In this document: piece by piece, positions 6,802 to 16,894 of the stretch
Numbering within the stretch: position 1 is the first letter of the stretch
Layout: each line of letters opens with the position of its first letter
NCBI GenBank assembly: GCA_026195895.1
Contig: JAPHRO010000036.1
Location: 31,916-95,915 of the forward strand
Length of the DNA stretch: 64,000 nt
Source: Gammaproteobacteria bacterium
Lineage (GTDB): Bacteria; Pseudomonadota; Gammaproteobacteria; SZUA-229
Direction of reading: 5' to 3'
The notes under the pieces: model-generated
Database searches by the model: none
Told to the model about the DNA's origin: nothing
The model's input: the letters and a program-made list of their open reading frames with translations, nothing else
Translations under genes and position numbers: made by a program

Positions 6802-9486
6802 GTGACACATAAAAATCCACCCTCTGGCCATAGCCCGATACATTTTAAACACTTTGCTATTTTTTCGGCTATTTCATGGACCCTGCTGGTCATCGTTTCC
6901 ATTAGCTGGAATTTAAGTCAGATTGAATCACAGGCTGAATACCTGGCCAGTAAAGAAGCGCATGCAAACTGGAACAAGGACCAGGCCTTTCGGCACTGGG
7001 CCATTCGTCATGGCGGCCTGTATGTTAGAGAGAACGAACGCACCCCAGCCAGCCCATACCTGTCCCATTTGCCCCATCGTGATGTGGTTACCGAAGACGG
7101 CACCAGGCTGACGCTAATGGCGCCAGCCTCCATGATGCGCCAGATGACCGATGAATTTGAAGAGATGTATGGCGTCAAGGGTCGAATTACCGGCCAGGTG
7201 CAACTCAACCCCAACAATAAACCCGATGCCTGGGAACTCGCTGCGCTAAAGAAATTTGATCTCGGATATAGCGAAATTTCTGAATTAACTCAGATCAATG
7301 GCGAGCCCTACTTTCGACTCATCAAGCCCATGTATATGGAGTCCGGCTGTATGACCTGCCACGGCCACCTGGGTTTTAAAATTGGCGATGTGCGGGGCGG
7401 CGTCAGTGTATCTATCCCCCTCAAACCCTATTTAATCGCGGCAAAATCAAACCGCGACGTGCTTGCCACCTCCCACGGAATAGTCTGGTTTTTAGGCTTA
7501 CTGGGTATAGCTATTTTTGGCTATCGCAACCAGCTACGGGAACGGGAACAGCAAAAAACCAGCAAGGCACTGGCCAGGACCGCCAAGGAATGGAACTATG
7601 CGATTGATTTTTTTGAAGATGCCATCTATCTCATTGATCTGGATGACAAAGTCGTCAGAGTCAATCAGGCATTTTATAAATTAACCGGCCTGACACCGGA
7701 ACAGACGATCAACCAGGATATCAGCCATATTATGCATCCCCATGGCGAACCCGTTCCCTGCCCGGTGTGCATAGCACGTAAGGAGCGTCGGGATGAAATT
7801 ATTACCATGGAGGCCGAGCACCCAGACAATCCCATCGGCAAACCTGTCGAAGTCATGGTGCGAGTTATCCGAGAAGACGAAGGAAAACCACTGGGCATAC
7901 TCATGGGTATTCACGACCTGAGTCGCAGCCGGGAAGCTGCCGCCGTTTTAAGGGAAAGAGAACAGGTTATCAGTGATTTACTCAACTCTACCGCAGAAGG
8001 CATTTTCGGCCTCGATATGCAGGGCAACTGCATACTTGCCAATCCCGCCTGCGCTGCAATGCTGGGTTATAACAATGCTAATGAATTTATCGGTCAGAGC
8101 ATGCATAAACTCATCCATCATCGTCAAAGCGACGGCACTGTAATAGCTGAGAAAAATTGCCTGATATATAAATCATTTCAGACCAATACCGAAATTCATT
8201 GTGATACTGAAGTATTCTGGCGCGCTGATGGCAGCAGTTTTCCAGTTGAATACTGGGCCTATCCTGTTCGCCGGGATAATAAAATCACCGGTTCCGTGGT
8301 CACCTTTATTGATATTTCTGAACGTCTTAAAACTGAACAGATGCTGCGCCGTAGTCAAAAAATGGATGCCCTGGGTCAACTCACTGGCGGCATCGCCCAC
8401 GATTTCAATAATCAACTGGGCGTTGTCAGCGGATACCTGGAAATGCTGGAGGACTACACTACCAACAATGAAAAAACCAGCCAGTGGATAGCCGCTTCCC
8501 GCAAAGCCACTAATCGCTGTATTGATCTGACTCGCCAGCTACTTAACTTTTCGCGTCAGCAACAAACCAATATAGAACGGGTCGATCTGGCTGAAGAAAT
8601 TAATCAACTCAAGGAAATTATTCAGCGCACAGTGACACCGGCAGTAGAAGTTATCTATGACATTGCAGACGATTTGTGGCCTATCAAAACCAGTCGCGGG
8701 GATCTTGAAGACGCTTTACTAAACCTGGTCATCAACGCCCGAGATGCCATGCCAAACGGCGGTACATTAATTATCAGCATTCACAATCAGGCCCTTGGTC
8801 AAAATGAATTTAATAATAAACAATTTCAGTCGGGTGATTATGTGGTTGTGGTTATTGGAGACTCGGGCTGCGGCATTCCTAAAGAAGCCCAGGAGCGTAT
8901 TTTTGATCCTTTCTTTTCGACCAAAGAAGTGGGCAAAGGCACCGGCCTGGGCATGTCCATGGTTTATGGTTTCGTAAAACGTAATCATGGTTATATAAAT
9001 CTGTATTCAGAACCTGGCGAAGGCACTAGCATTAACATGTATTTCCCGCGCGCCAGCACTGACAATGCGCGGCAACATAAAAAAACTCAGTCAACAAACA
9101 TCACTGAAACCCGGGGCCAGAATGAAACCATCCTGATTGTTGAAGATGAAGAAAACCTGCGTGAGCTGGCCTGCGAATTATTAAGCGCTCAGGGATATAA
9201 AATACTCACCGCAGAAAATGGTGAGGCTGCTATCGAAATCTTGCGTAGCAATGAAACAGTAGATCTGTTGTTCTGTGACATTATTATGCCGGGTGGCATG
9301 AACGGTTATCAGGTTGCAGAAAAAGCTAAAGCATTACGCCCCAGTCTAAAAATCCAACTTACTTCTGGCCTGGCAGACAAATCAATCGTCAATAGTTATA
9401 CACTTGAATCCGAATTTAATATTTTACAAAAACCTTATAGCCGATCTGATTTAATCAAGTGCATTAATAATTATTTTGAAGCATAA
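6802..9486 (+). CDS. Haem-binding (DUF3365/Tll0287-like) PAS hybrid sensor histidine kinase
   Basis: An 894-residue membrane sensor. One membrane helix (about 16-38) is followed by a periplasmic domain with a single c-type haem motif CMTCH (183-187) and the following GVSVSIPL segment, typical of the DUF3365/Tll0287-like domain. A second membrane helix lies at about 224-242. Two PAS domains follow; the first holds a CPVC pair (near residue 317) and the second ends in the DISER linker. Then come HisKA (phospho-His533 in GGIAHDFNN), a HATPase domain with GTGLGMSM, and a C-terminal receiver with phospho-acceptor Asp826 (FCDIIMPG). It probably senses redox state or a gas through the haem. The start is GTG 6802; no strong ribosome site is visible, but no better in-frame start precedes the first helix. 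No DNA-binding partner is adjacent. Confidence 0.85.
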   Translation: MTHKNPPSGHSPIHFKHFAIFSAISWTLLVIVSISWNLSQIESQAEYLASKEAHANWNKDQAFRHWAIRHGGLYVRENERTPASPYLSHLPHRDVVTEDGTRLTLMAPASMMRQMTDEFEEMYGVKGRITGQVQLNPNNKPDAWELAALKKFDLGYSEISELTQINGEPYFRLIKPMYMESGCMTCHGHLGFKIGDVRGGVSVSIPLKPYLIAAKSNRDVLATSHGIVWFLGLLGIAIFGYRNQLREREQQKTSKALARTAKEWNYAIDFFEDAIYLIDLDDKVVRVNQAFYKLTGLTPEQTINQDISHIMHPHGEPVPCPVCIARKERRDEIITMEAEHPDNPIGKPVEVMVRVIREDEGKPLGILMGIHDLSRSREAAAVLREREQVISDLLNSTAEGIFGLDMQGNCILANPACAAMLGYNNANEFIGQSMHKLIHHRQSDGTVIAEKNCLIYKSFQTNTEIHCDTEVFWRADGSSFPVEYWAYPVRRDNKITGSVVTFIDISERLKTEQMLRRSQKMDALGQLTGGIAHDFNNQLGVVSGYLEMLEDYTTNNEKTSQWIAASRKATNRCIDLTRQLLNFSRQQQTNIERVDLAEEINQLKEIIQRTVTPAVEVIYDIADDLWPIKTSRGDLEDALLNLVINARDAMPNGGTLIISIHNQALGQNEFNNKQFQSGDYVVVVIGDSGCGIPKEAQERIFDPFFSTKEVGKGTGLGMSMVYGFVKRNHGYINLYSEPGEGTSINMYFPRASTDNARQHKKTQSTNITETRGQNETILIVEDEENLRELACELLSAQGYKILTAENGEAAIEILRSNETVDLLFCDIIMPGGMNGYQVAEKAKALRPSLKIQLTSGLADKSIVNSYTLESEFNILQKPYSRSDLIKCINNYFEA

Positions 9487-9518
9487 AAGCCGCACAGCAA
9501 AGCCCTGATAAAACGATG

Positions 9519-10904
9519 CTATTCACGACGCCAGCTTGTTTTCATGCCCTTGTCTTCCAGCACTATGCCCTGGTCTTTTAATGCATCACGAATCCGATCG
9601 GATTCCGCCCAGTTTTTATCCTGCTTGGCCTGTAATCGTTGCTGAATGAAAGACTCAACCTCGTCATTGGATAAGCCACCACTCGCCACACCACTTTTCA
9701 AATAATGATCTGGATCATCCTGCAACAAACCCAGCACACCCGCCTGTTGTTTTAATGCAGCAGCCAGTGCAGAGGCTACATCAGGCTCAGTCGATTTCAC
9801 TTTATTAATTTGATTCGCCAGATCAAATAAAACCGCAATTGCTTCTGCAGTATTAAAGTCTTCGTTCATTGCGTTATCAAATCGCGCAATAAATTCTTTC
9901 GATATGTCACCCGGCTCGGTGAGCTCGACACCGCGTAGTGCAGTATATAAACGTGTCAGGGCTGCACCGGCACTATCCAGCATCTGATCAGAATAATTCA
10001 ACGGACTGCGATAATGACTGGCTAGAATAAAGTAGCGGATATCTTCTGGCCGATAGCGTTCCAGAATTTCTCTGACAGTAAAAAAATTACCCAGAGATTT
10101 CGACATTTTTTCATCATCAATACGCACAAACCCATTGTGCATCCATATATTTACAAATTTCTCGCCGGTCGCCCCTTCCGCCTGAGCGATTTCATTTTCA
10201 TGGTGCGGAAACTGTAAATCCTGCCCGCCGCCATGAATATCAAAATGATTTCCAAGACAACAGGTCGACATGGCAGAGCATTCGATATGCCAGCCAGGAC
10301 GTCCATTGCCCCAGGGAGATTCCCAGAAAGGCTCGCCAGGTTTAGCGGATTTCCATAAAGCAAAATCCAGAGGGTCATCTTTATTTTCATCCACGGCGAC
10401 GCGTTCACCGGCACGTAAATCTTCTATTTTTTTGCCTGAGAGTTTTCCATAATTAACGAACTTGCTGACATCGTAATAAACATCGTTATTGTCAGCGACA
10501 TAAGCATAGCCGTTATCGATCAGCGTCTGGATCATGTTTAGTATTTCATCCATGGATGTGGTAGCGCGGGGTTCCTGATCCGGCGGCAACACACCCAGGG
10601 CTGCGGCATCTTCGTGCATCGCATCGATAAACCGCTGGGTCAAATCATTAAAGTCTTCGCCATTTTCATTGGCGCGATTAATTATTTTGTCATCAATATC
10701 GGTAATATTGCGCACATAGGTCACGTCATAACCCAGGTGTTTTAAATATCGCGTGACCATATCAAACACTACCAGCACCCGCGCATGCCCGAGATGGCAC
10801 AAATCATAAACCGTCATGCCACACACATACATGCGAACCTTACCGGGTTCTATCGGTTTGAATTCTTCTTTCTGATTTGAATAAGTGTTATAGATTTTTA
10901 ACAT
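9519..10904 (-). CDS. cysS: Cysteinyl-tRNA synthetase
   Basis: Class I aminoacyl-tRNA synthetase that charges tRNA-Cys. The 461-residue length is typical. The HIGH-like motif HLGHAR follows the zinc Cys28 (YVCGMTVYD). The other zinc ligands lie in CSAMS and FPHHENE. The KMSKS loop DEKMSKSLG is present, followed by the helical anticodon-binding region and a short C-terminal tail. A GluRS-like fragment precedes it on the same strand. Confidence 0.97.
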   Translation of the reverse strand: MLKIYNTYSNQKEEFKPIEPGKVRMYVCGMTVYDLCHLGHARVLVVFDMVTRYLKHLGYDVTYVRNITDIDDKIINRANENGEDFNDLTQRFIDAMHEDAAALGVLPPDQEPRATTSMDEILNMIQTLIDNGYAYVADNNDVYYDVSKFVNYGKLSGKKIEDLRAGERVAVDENKDDPLDFALWKSAKPGEPFWESPWGNGRPGWHIECSAMSTCCLGNHFDIHGGGQDLQFPHHENEIAQAEGATGEKFVNIWMHNGFVRIDDEKMSKSLGNFFTVREILERYRPEDIRYFILASHYRSPLNYSDQMLDSAGAALTRLYTALRGVELTEPGDISKEFIARFDNAMNEDFNTAEAIAVLFDLANQINKVKSTEPDVASALAAALKQQAGVLGLLQDDPDHYLKSGVASGGLSNDEVESFIQQRLQAKQDKNWAESDRIRDALKDQGIVLEDKGMKTSWRRE

Positions 10905-10974
10905 GGAAAACCTGATTTAATATATTTTTTTGAATGCATCATCAGACGCAACATTTTGAGACTTGTAGATCTAT

Positions 10975-11421
10975 TTAATGGCTGTGGCACAAATCCATTA
11001 CCTGATCAAATCGTAACCTGGCCTGTTCGGCACCAACCAGTTTTAAAATTTTGTCTAAATCAGGACCATGCAAAATACCAGTCAGTGCAATTCGAACAGG
11101 CATCGCTAATTGCCTGCCTTCACGCCCGGTTTTTTCCTTGATGTGATTAATAAAATACTCAAAGTCCTCTCCGTACTCATCAATTGCTTCACATGCCGCC
11201 TGATAAAAATCATGCCCTGCTTCACACACAACCACATGACCTTCTTCATCATGGGTCAGTTTATCTGTACACAGACATTCGGCCCAGAATAGCGCCTCAT
11301 CAGGAGACTTAATACAGGCTTTAATCGTTTCAATAAACAGGGCTTTGTTATTTTCTGGAACAATACGATGAACCTGGTCACCCATTTGCTGCCAAAGCAT
11401 TTCATCATCAGTGCTGTGCAT
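10975..11421 (-). CDS. Stand-alone GluRS (GltX) C-terminal anticodon-binding domain protein
   Basis: About 148 residues from ATG 11421 (a TTG at 11433 would add four). The C-terminal half reads IKEKTGREGRQLAMPVR, then IALTGILHGPDLDKILKLVG, the diagnostic block of the glutamyl-tRNA synthetase anticodon-binding domain (K/R-L-x-M-P-x-R-x-A-L-T-G...G-P). The first half is an alpha-helical, acidic, Cys-containing stretch, less recognisable. The class I catalytic domain (HIGH and KMSKS) is entirely absent, and no remnant of it is visible upstream, where the intergenic space to the divergent phosphatase gene is only about 90 bases. It may be a gene remnant or a free tRNA-binding helper. It lies 70 bases upstream of cysS and probably shares its transcript. 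Confidence 0.7.
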   Translation of the reverse strand: MHSTDDEMLWQQMGDQVHRIVPENNKALFIETIKACIKSPDEALFWAECLCTDKLTHDEEGHVVVCEAGHDFYQAACEAIDEYGEDFEYFINHIKEKTGREGRQLAMPVRIALTGILHGPDLDKILKLVGAEQARLRFDQVMDLCHSH

Positions 11422-11511
11422 ATTTTTCCACAATGTTCATTACTAACGGACGAATCTTAGCAAAAATCGGGTTACAATTGTCTGGTTTTTATACATCACG
11501 GGCAAACACAC

Positions 11512-11988
11512 ATGGTAAAAGTTCTCTTCGTCTGCATGGGCAATATATGCAGATCGCCTACTGCGGAAGGCGTGTTCACTGAAGTCGTTAAAAAAGCGGG
11601 CCTACAGGATAAAATCTTTATCGATTCTGCCGGTACACACGCCTATCATGTCGGCAATGAACCGGATCAACGCGCACAGGCCGCCGCGCGAAAACGTAAT
11701 ATTGATTTAAGCTCCCAGCGAGCACGTAAAGTTGAGCCGGATGATTTCAACAAATTTGATTATGTTTTGCCGATGGATGAAAGCAATTATGCTGAGCTGG
11801 AATACATATGCGCTGACAACAGCAGAGCAAAGTTAAGCCTATTTCTGGATTTTTCGGAAAATGCCACACAGAAAGAAGTGCCTGATCCCTACTACGGTGG
11901 TGAACAGGGGTTTGAACATGTGCTGGATCTGATTGAAGACGCTTCAGCTGGATTATTGAATAGTATCCGTCAACAACACGAAATTTAG
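11512..11988 (+). CDS. Low-molecular-weight protein tyrosine phosphatase
   Basis: A 158-residue cytoplasmic phosphatase. The P-loop C(X)5R is CMGNICR with nucleophile Cys8 and Arg14, followed by SPTAEG. The general-acid loop DPYYGG lies near residue 124, with both Asp and Tyr present. The length is standard. It is transcribed divergently from the GluRS-like fragment and converges on rne across a hairpin. The target is unknown: LMW-PTPs act on protein phosphotyrosine or on arsenate in related ArsC enzymes, and the DPYYGG form favours the phosphatase. Confidence 0.92.
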   Translation: MVKVLFVCMGNICRSPTAEGVFTEVVKKAGLQDKIFIDSAGTHAYHVGNEPDQRAQAAARKRNIDLSSQRARKVEPDDFNKFDYVLPMDESNYAELEYICADNSRAKLSLFLDFSENATQKEVPDPYYGGEQGFEHVLDLIEDASAGLLNSIRQQHEI

Positions 11989-11992
11989 TTTT

Positions 11993-12025
11993 ACCCGCCC
12001 CCTCCTGGAAAAGGAGGGGGCAGGT
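11993..12025. terminator. Hairpin between convergent phosphatase gene and rne
   Basis: A GC-rich stem of 13-14 bp with one mismatch (11993-12006 with 12012-12025) and a 5-base loop lies between two convergent genes. It has no clear T-run, so termination may be inefficient or Rho-assisted. Confidence 0.6.
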
Positions 12026-12047
12026 AGAACAAATGCGCTAAGGCAGC

Positions 12048-14696
12048 CTAGTCTCCCGATTTTTCATACTTTTCAGTAACCGCCTGCGCTATCGGCTTCT
12101 CTGCAGCCGGTTTAGTCTCAGTCGCAGGTTTCGGCTTCGCGGGCGGCTCAGCTGGAAATTCCCAGGGCTTGTGCGTAGTCACCTGTTCCTTTGGCGGAGT
12201 CTGCGCTGGCTTAGGCTTTGGCGCCGACTCGGTTTTTTTAGCTGCTGGCTGTGCTGCCGACGGCTGGGGTTTTGGGGCAGCCTGTTGCTGTGCTTCCGGC
12301 TTCGCTGCTTGCGGTTTGTTCACCGGTGCTTTTTCAGCTACTGATGAAGCTGGCCTGGCTGTTTTCTGTTTCGCTGTTTTCTGTTTCGCTGTTTTCTGTT
12401 TCGCTGTTTCCGGTTTCGCTGCTTCCGGTTTTGGCGTTTCAGTCCTGGGCGCCTGTACCGTCGGTTGCTGAATATTCTCTCGAACGTCTTTTGCCAGGGC
12501 TTCTTTTACTGCTGTCGGGGCGGTTGTCTCAGGCTTGTTCGTTTGAGCACTCTGCCCCTGGGCATCGCTGCGACTGACCTGAGCGGTATTATTCTGATCC
12601 TGCGTATTCTGACTCTGTCCTGTCGTGTTTTCCTGGGCACGATTTCCGCCACGACCACGACGACCACCGCGACCACGACGGCCACCGCGTCGATTGCCTC
12701 GATTCTCCTGCTGTCGGCTATCATCTTTGGCTACCGGTGTCTGCTGAGGCTTCTGTTCCTGTTGTATTTGCGCCTTGTCATCTACTGCAACAGCGTCTTT
12801 CTGTTTGCGGTCATCCTGTGATCGATTGGATTTCTGCCGAGTTTTCTGCCGATTATCCTGGCGATTATCAGTGCGTGCTTCACCACGATTTTCATTACTC
12901 TTGCGATTGCCGCGCCGACGATTGCTTCCAGGACGCTGATCCCGGTCACGACCTTTGCCACGTCGCGGCTGAACCCGACCTTTACTGGCAGGTGTTTTCT
13001 GTTTCTGCTCTTCTTCATCATTACCAAACACCGCATTAAGCAGGCGCGCAACAAATCCGGGCTCTGCCGGTTTGGTCACTATTGGGGCTGGCGCCGCAGG
13101 CTGGACAGATTTGACAGCAGGCTGCTCAGCCACCACTTCCTGCTCCTGTTTGGCGGGGATATAAGGCTCGTCATCAACTTCAGCCAACTGATAAGACGTC
13201 TGCCCTTCCAGTGCTCGGGTCTCGGAAATTCTCACCCGCGTTACATCATAATGCGGTGTTTCCATAGAAGCATTGGCAATAATTGAAATTTCGACTTTGG
13301 TGCGTTCCTCGACTTCCTTTATGGCTTCCCGCTTTTCATTAAACATGTAGGTAGCAACTTCAACAGGCACCTGAATAATGACCCGCCCGGTATGTTCTTT
13401 TAAGCCTTCTTCTTCAGCAATGCGTACCAATGACAATGACAATGATTCGATGCTGCGAATAGTGCCGTAACCAGTACAACGTGGACATACAATCTGGGTA
13501 GACTCGCCCAGTGAAGGACGCAGGCGCTGGCGCGACATTTCTAACAGGCCAAAGCGGGAAATTCGGCCGATCTGAACACGGGCACGATCCACTTTCATCG
13601 CATCACGCAAACGGTTTTCAACCGCTCGTTGATTACGTGACACCATCATGTCGATAAAGTCGATGACCACCAGACCACCCAGGTCACGCAGACGCAGCTG
13701 ACGGGCAATTTCGTCGGCCGCTTCCAGATTGGTATTGGTGGCGGTTTCTTCAATATCGCTGCCCTTGGTAGCGCGGGCCGAGTTGATATCAATAGAAATC
13801 AGCGCTTCGGTGTGATCAATGACAATGGCGCCGCCGGATGGCAGGCTGACTTCACGCTGAAAAGCCGATTCGATTTGACCTTCGATCTGGAAACGATTGA
13901 ATAAAGGCACACTGTCTTCATACAGCTTCAGCTTACGCAGGCTATTGGGCATGACCTGCTTGACGAAATCCTCGGCGGTTTGATACACCTCGGGATTATC
14001 AATCAAAATTTCGCCTACATCCGAGCGGAAATAATCACGCAGCGCCCGAATAATGACATTGCTTTCCTGATATATCAGGAAGGGTGCCTTGCGTTCGGTT
14101 GCTGCCTTTTCAATAGCCTTCCAGATCTGGATCAGGTAATCCATATCCCACTGTAACTCTTCGGCACTGCGACCCACACCGGCAGTACGTACAATCAGGC
14201 CCATACCCTGGGGCACTTCGAGATTGGCCATAGCTTCGCGGATTTCAGAGCGATCTTCGCCTTCAATACGACGCGACACGCCACCAGCACGGGGATTATT
14301 CGGCATCAGCACCATATAACGCCCGGCCAGACTAATAAAAGTGGTTAACGCAGCACCTTTGTTGCCACGTTCTTCCTTATCGACCTGAATGACAACCTGC
14401 TGGCCTTCCTTGATCGCGGTTTTAATATCCGGACGACCACTGGCATTGCGGGCTTCTTCAGTGAAATAGGTGCGGGAGATTTCCTTGAACGGTAAAAAGC
14501 CGTGGCGTTCAGCACCATAATCTACAAAGGCTGCTTCCAGGCTCGGTTCCACCCGGGTAATGGTGCCTTTGTAAATACTGGCTTTTTTCTGTTCTCTGGA
14601 GGTAACTTCGATGTCCAGATCGTAGAGTTGCTGGCCATCGACCATGGCCACGCGAATCTCCTCTTTCTGGAGCGCGTTGATTAGAATACGTTTCAT
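12048..14696 (-). CDS. rne: Ribonuclease E
   Basis: Endoribonuclease that starts mRNA decay and matures rRNA and tRNA; 882 residues from ATG 14696. That start gives [13 protein letters not shown], the conserved N-terminus, so the in-frame codons upstream to 14777 are rejected. Order: S1 RNA-binding domain (about 35-125), 5'-sensor and RNase H-like parts, DNase I-like catalytic core with VVIDFIDM (catalytic Asp), Zn-link CPRC (near residue 400), small domain, then a long disordered C-terminal scaffold (about 530-882). The scaffold has Arg-rich RNA-binding stretches ([10 protein letters not shown]) and Ala/Pro/Lys repeats. The final part, rich in Pro and Lys/Glu, would carry degradosome-binding microdomains. 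The gene is divergent from rluC, as in E. coli, with a long leader that could support autoregulation. Confidence 0.95.
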   Translation of the reverse strand: MKRILINALQKEEIRVAMVDGQQLYDLDIEVTSREQKKASIYKGTITRVEPSLEAAFVDYGAERHGFLPFKEISRTYFTEEARNASGRPDIKTAIKEGQQVVIQVDKEERGNKGAALTTFISLAGRYMVLMPNNPRAGGVSRRIEGEDRSEIREAMANLEVPQGMGLIVRTAGVGRSAEELQWDMDYLIQIWKAIEKAATERKAPFLIYQESNVIIRALRDYFRSDVGEILIDNPEVYQTAEDFVKQVMPNSLRKLKLYEDSVPLFNRFQIEGQIESAFQREVSLPSGGAIVIDHTEALISIDINSARATKGSDIEETATNTNLEAADEIARQLRLRDLGGLVVIDFIDMMVSRNQRAVENRLRDAMKVDRARVQIGRISRFGLLEMSRQRLRPSLGESTQIVCPRCTGYGTIRSIESLSLSLVRIAEEEGLKEHTGRVIIQVPVEVATYMFNEKREAIKEVEERTKVEISIIANASMETPHYDVTRVRISETRALEGQTSYQLAEVDDEPYIPAKQEQEVVAEQPAVKSVQPAAPAPIVTKPAEPGFVARLLNAVFGNDEEEQKQKTPASKGRVQPRRGKGRDRDQRPGSNRRRGNRKSNENRGEARTDNRQDNRQKTRQKSNRSQDDRKQKDAVAVDDKAQIQQEQKPQQTPVAKDDSRQQENRGNRRGGRRGRGGRRGRGGNRAQENTTGQSQNTQDQNNTAQVSRSDAQGQSAQTNKPETTAPTAVKEALAKDVRENIQQPTVQAPRTETPKPEAAKPETAKQKTAKQKTAKQKTARPASSVAEKAPVNKPQAAKPEAQQQAAPKPQPSAAQPAAKKTESAPKPKPAQTPPKEQVTTHKPWEFPAEPPAKPKPATETKPAAEKPIAQAVTEKYEKSGD
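12361..12435 (-). repeat. 15-bp tandem repeat in the RNase E scaffold
   Basis: Three identical 15-base units (12361-12405) are followed by two diverged units to 12435. They encode a tandem K-T-A-K-Q pentapeptide in the disordered C-terminal half of RNase E. Unit length is a multiple of three, so copy-number change would keep the frame. Confidence 0.85.
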
Positions 14697-15281
14697 TATT
14701 TGATAAACCTGATTCGGATTGCCACCCATTGATGTTTGCTGACATAGCACCTGGTCTTGAGGTTTGTGCAACCACAACCTGGCTATTTCGCGTCAGCATA
14801 AGCATGCAGGCGAATACAACATAGCTGCCCCACAGGGCGCTGTGCATCGCTTCGGCAATTTTATACATCGGGGTGTAATTCATTGATATTTAACCTGTTT
14901 TTTCCAAATTTCTATCTTCTATTGTAGACATACGGCTTTGGAGAACCTACAGACTCATCACTGCGGATGAATCAAAAAAATCTGTTGTTTCAGTTCACTA
15001 ATTTCATGAAAATATCGCCTGTGGCATATTCATGAATATGTAACACCTGCTTCCCACCCTGCTTCATTATTAACAGCCAGTCAATATGGCTGTTTTGTGA
15101 TTCTCGGGGGATTACAGAAAAACGCTTAAAAATTAGACTATTAGAGTATTTCTGATAGTCATGCAGTGTTGCAAATTGCGGCTTTGCGGTCAAGCTTTCT
15201 ATGCTGCAGAACCTCACTTACATGAATTAATATTGGTTCAAACATCGCAAACACAAGCCCTGCATGTAAAATACTGCCCCC
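14697..15281. promoter_or_regulatory. rne-rluC divergent intergenic region / rne leader
   Basis: 585 bases without a convincing gene. Short frames on either strand here lack ribosome sites and family features. On the rne side the region would be a long 5' leader, the arrangement used by E. coli rne for autoregulation by its own enzyme. Visible structure includes a hairpin at 15072-15094 (AACAGCCA paired with TGGCTGTT) and a 16-base perfect palindrome at 15025-15040. Promoters for both genes must lie here, but I cannot place them with confidence. Confidence 0.5.
15025..15040. promoter_or_regulatory. 16-bp perfect palindrome, possible operator
   Basis: CATATTCATGAATATG is its own reverse complement. 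It lies between the divergent rne and rluC genes, about 330 bases upstream of the rne start and 240 upstream of rluC. This is a possible dimeric regulator site; no known consensus was recognised. Confidence 0.3.
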
Positions 15282-16220
15282 ATGACCAGCCCTCACGACA
15301 AAGTCCAGATCCTCGAAATCATTGCCCGCAATGCCGATCAACGACTGGATAACTATTTACTCAGCCAGTTAAAAGGTGTGCCCAAAAGCCGCATATACAA
15401 GCTGTTACGCAGTGGCCAGGTGCGCGTCAACAAAGGCCGTAAAAAACCCAGTTACCGCGTACAACTGGGTGACCTGGTGCGCATTCCACCAATCAGAATA
15501 TCAGAACGCAAGGTGTCAGAGGCTCCACAATACTGGCTGGATCAAGTCCAGCAATCCATTCTTCTGGAAGATAGTCATGTCATGGTTCTCAATAAGCCGG
15601 CCGGTATCGCCGTGCATAGTGGCAGTAATATTGCGTATGGGGTGATTGAAACCTTACGCCAGCTACGCCCGGATGATCAGATGCTGGAACTGGTACATAG
15701 ACTGGACAGAGATACCAGCGGTTGCCTGGTCATCGCCAAATCCCGTAGCGCCCTGAATCAGCTGCATGAACAGTTTCGTGACCATCACCGCATGGAAAAA
15801 ATATACCGTGCGATACTGGTCGGCCGCTGGCCGGGTGGCGAAAAATTAATCGATGCGCCACTCAGAAAAAACACCCTGCAAGGTGGCGAACGCATGGTCA
15901 TGGTGGATGAAACTGGCAAACCGGCACAAAGCCAGTTTACACCGCTGGATTATTTTGACCAGGCCACCCATATGGAAATCCAGTTGTTTACCGGGCGAAC
16001 CCACCAGATTCGCGTGCATGCCGCCCATGCCGGGCATCCGGTAGCAGGCGATTCAAAATATGGCGACGAATCTTTCAATCAGCACTTGAAACAGCTGGGT
16101 TTAAGACGCATGTTTCTGCATGCACACCGGTTAAGTTTTGAGCTGGACAAAAAATACGACGTCACAGCACCACTGGACGAGCAGTGGCAGACACTATTAA
16201 AGACATTAGCGAATGAGTAA
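15282..16220 (+). CDS. rluC: 23S rRNA pseudouridine synthase RluC
   Basis: Converts uridines 955, 2504 and 2580 (E. coli numbering) of 23S rRNA to pseudouridine. 312 residues. The N-terminal S4 RNA-binding domain (about 15-75) contains DQRLDNYLLSQL and GQVRVN. The RluA-type catalytic domain contains HRLDRDTSG with nucleophile Asp142, and GRTHQIRVH near residue 240. The gene is divergent from rne, as in E. coli, which favours RluC over RluD. Its stop overlaps the next start (ATGAGTAA). Confidence 0.94.
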   Translation: MTSPHDKVQILEIIARNADQRLDNYLLSQLKGVPKSRIYKLLRSGQVRVNKGRKKPSYRVQLGDLVRIPPIRISERKVSEAPQYWLDQVQQSILLEDSHVMVLNKPAGIAVHSGSNIAYGVIETLRQLRPDDQMLELVHRLDRDTSGCLVIAKSRSALNQLHEQFRDHHRMEKIYRAILVGRWPGGEKLIDAPLRKNTLQGGERMVMVDETGKPAQSQFTPLDYFDQATHMEIQLFTGRTHQIRVHAAHAGHPVAGDSKYGDESFNQHLKQLGLRRMFLHAHRLSFELDKKYDVTAPLDEQWQTLLKTLANE

Positions 16221-16890
16221 CCAGGAACAACTTTCTTATAAATTATTGATTTTTGACTGGGACGGCACCCTGATGGATTCCGAAGCCCGCATCGTCAATT
16301 GTCTACGTGCCGCCAGTACAGAAGTCATCGGCGAAGAAACCCGCAGCAATGACGAACTGAAAGATGTGATTGGCCTGGGTCTGCGAGAAGCCCTGAAAAA
16401 ATTACACCCGAGCATCAACAGCCAGACCATTGAAAAAATGGCCGATGCTTATCGCTATCAGTACCTGGAGATTAATGATACACCTTCCGAGTTATTTCCC
16501 GGTGTCGAAGAACTGCTCGAAGAACTCGAAAACACCGGCTACTGGCTGGCTATTGCCACCGGTAAAGGCCGACAGGGACTGGACCAGGCACTGGAATACA
16601 CCGGTCTGGGGCACCGTTTCCACACCACCCGCTGCGCCTCGGAAACCTTCTCCAAACCACACCCGCTGATGCTGGAAGAAATACTGAACCAGCTAGGCCT
16701 TGAAGTCGCCGATGCTTTAATGATCGGTGACACTGAATATGATATGGAAATGGCAAAAAACATCGGCATGGATCGACTGGGCGTAAGCTACGGCGTGCAC
16801 GCAACAGAGCGTCTTGAAATACACCAGCCGATCGGTTGCATACATAACATTACCGAGCTTACCGACTATTTAAAAACGCCAGGACAATAG
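16213..16890 (+). CDS. HAD-superfamily hydrolase (phosphoglycolate phosphatase-like)
   Basis: 225 residues with all HAD motifs: I at FDWDGTLMDSE (nucleophile and acid Asp near residues 15 and 17), the cap helix insertion, II in IATGKG, III at the Lys of SKPHP, and IV in IGDTEYDME. It is probably a phosphoglycolate or small phosphoester phosphatase of the Gph type; the true substrate is not shown. It overlaps rluC by eight bases and precedes sppA by four, the gene order also seen beside rluC in pseudomonads. Confidence 0.88.
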   Translation: MSNQEQLSYKLLIFDWDGTLMDSEARIVNCLRAASTEVIGEETRSNDELKDVIGLGLREALKKLHPSINSQTIEKMADAYRYQYLEINDTPSELFPGVEELLEELENTGYWLAIATGKGRQGLDQALEYTGLGHRFHTTRCASETFSKPHPLMLEEILNQLGLEVADALMIGDTEYDMEMAKNIGMDRLGVSYGVHATERLEIHQPIGCIHNITELTDYLKTPGQ

Positions 16891-16894
16891 AACC

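Noticed and set aside
12169..12821. Plus-strand open frames rich in Gly/Ala/Val or Leu opposite rne
   Set aside because: They mirror the low-complexity scaffold codons of RNase E; no independent evidence of coding.
14697..14777. 27-residue N-terminal extension of RNase E
   Set aside because: The conserved N-terminus MKRILIN starts at 14696; the extension is polar and unlike any RNase E.
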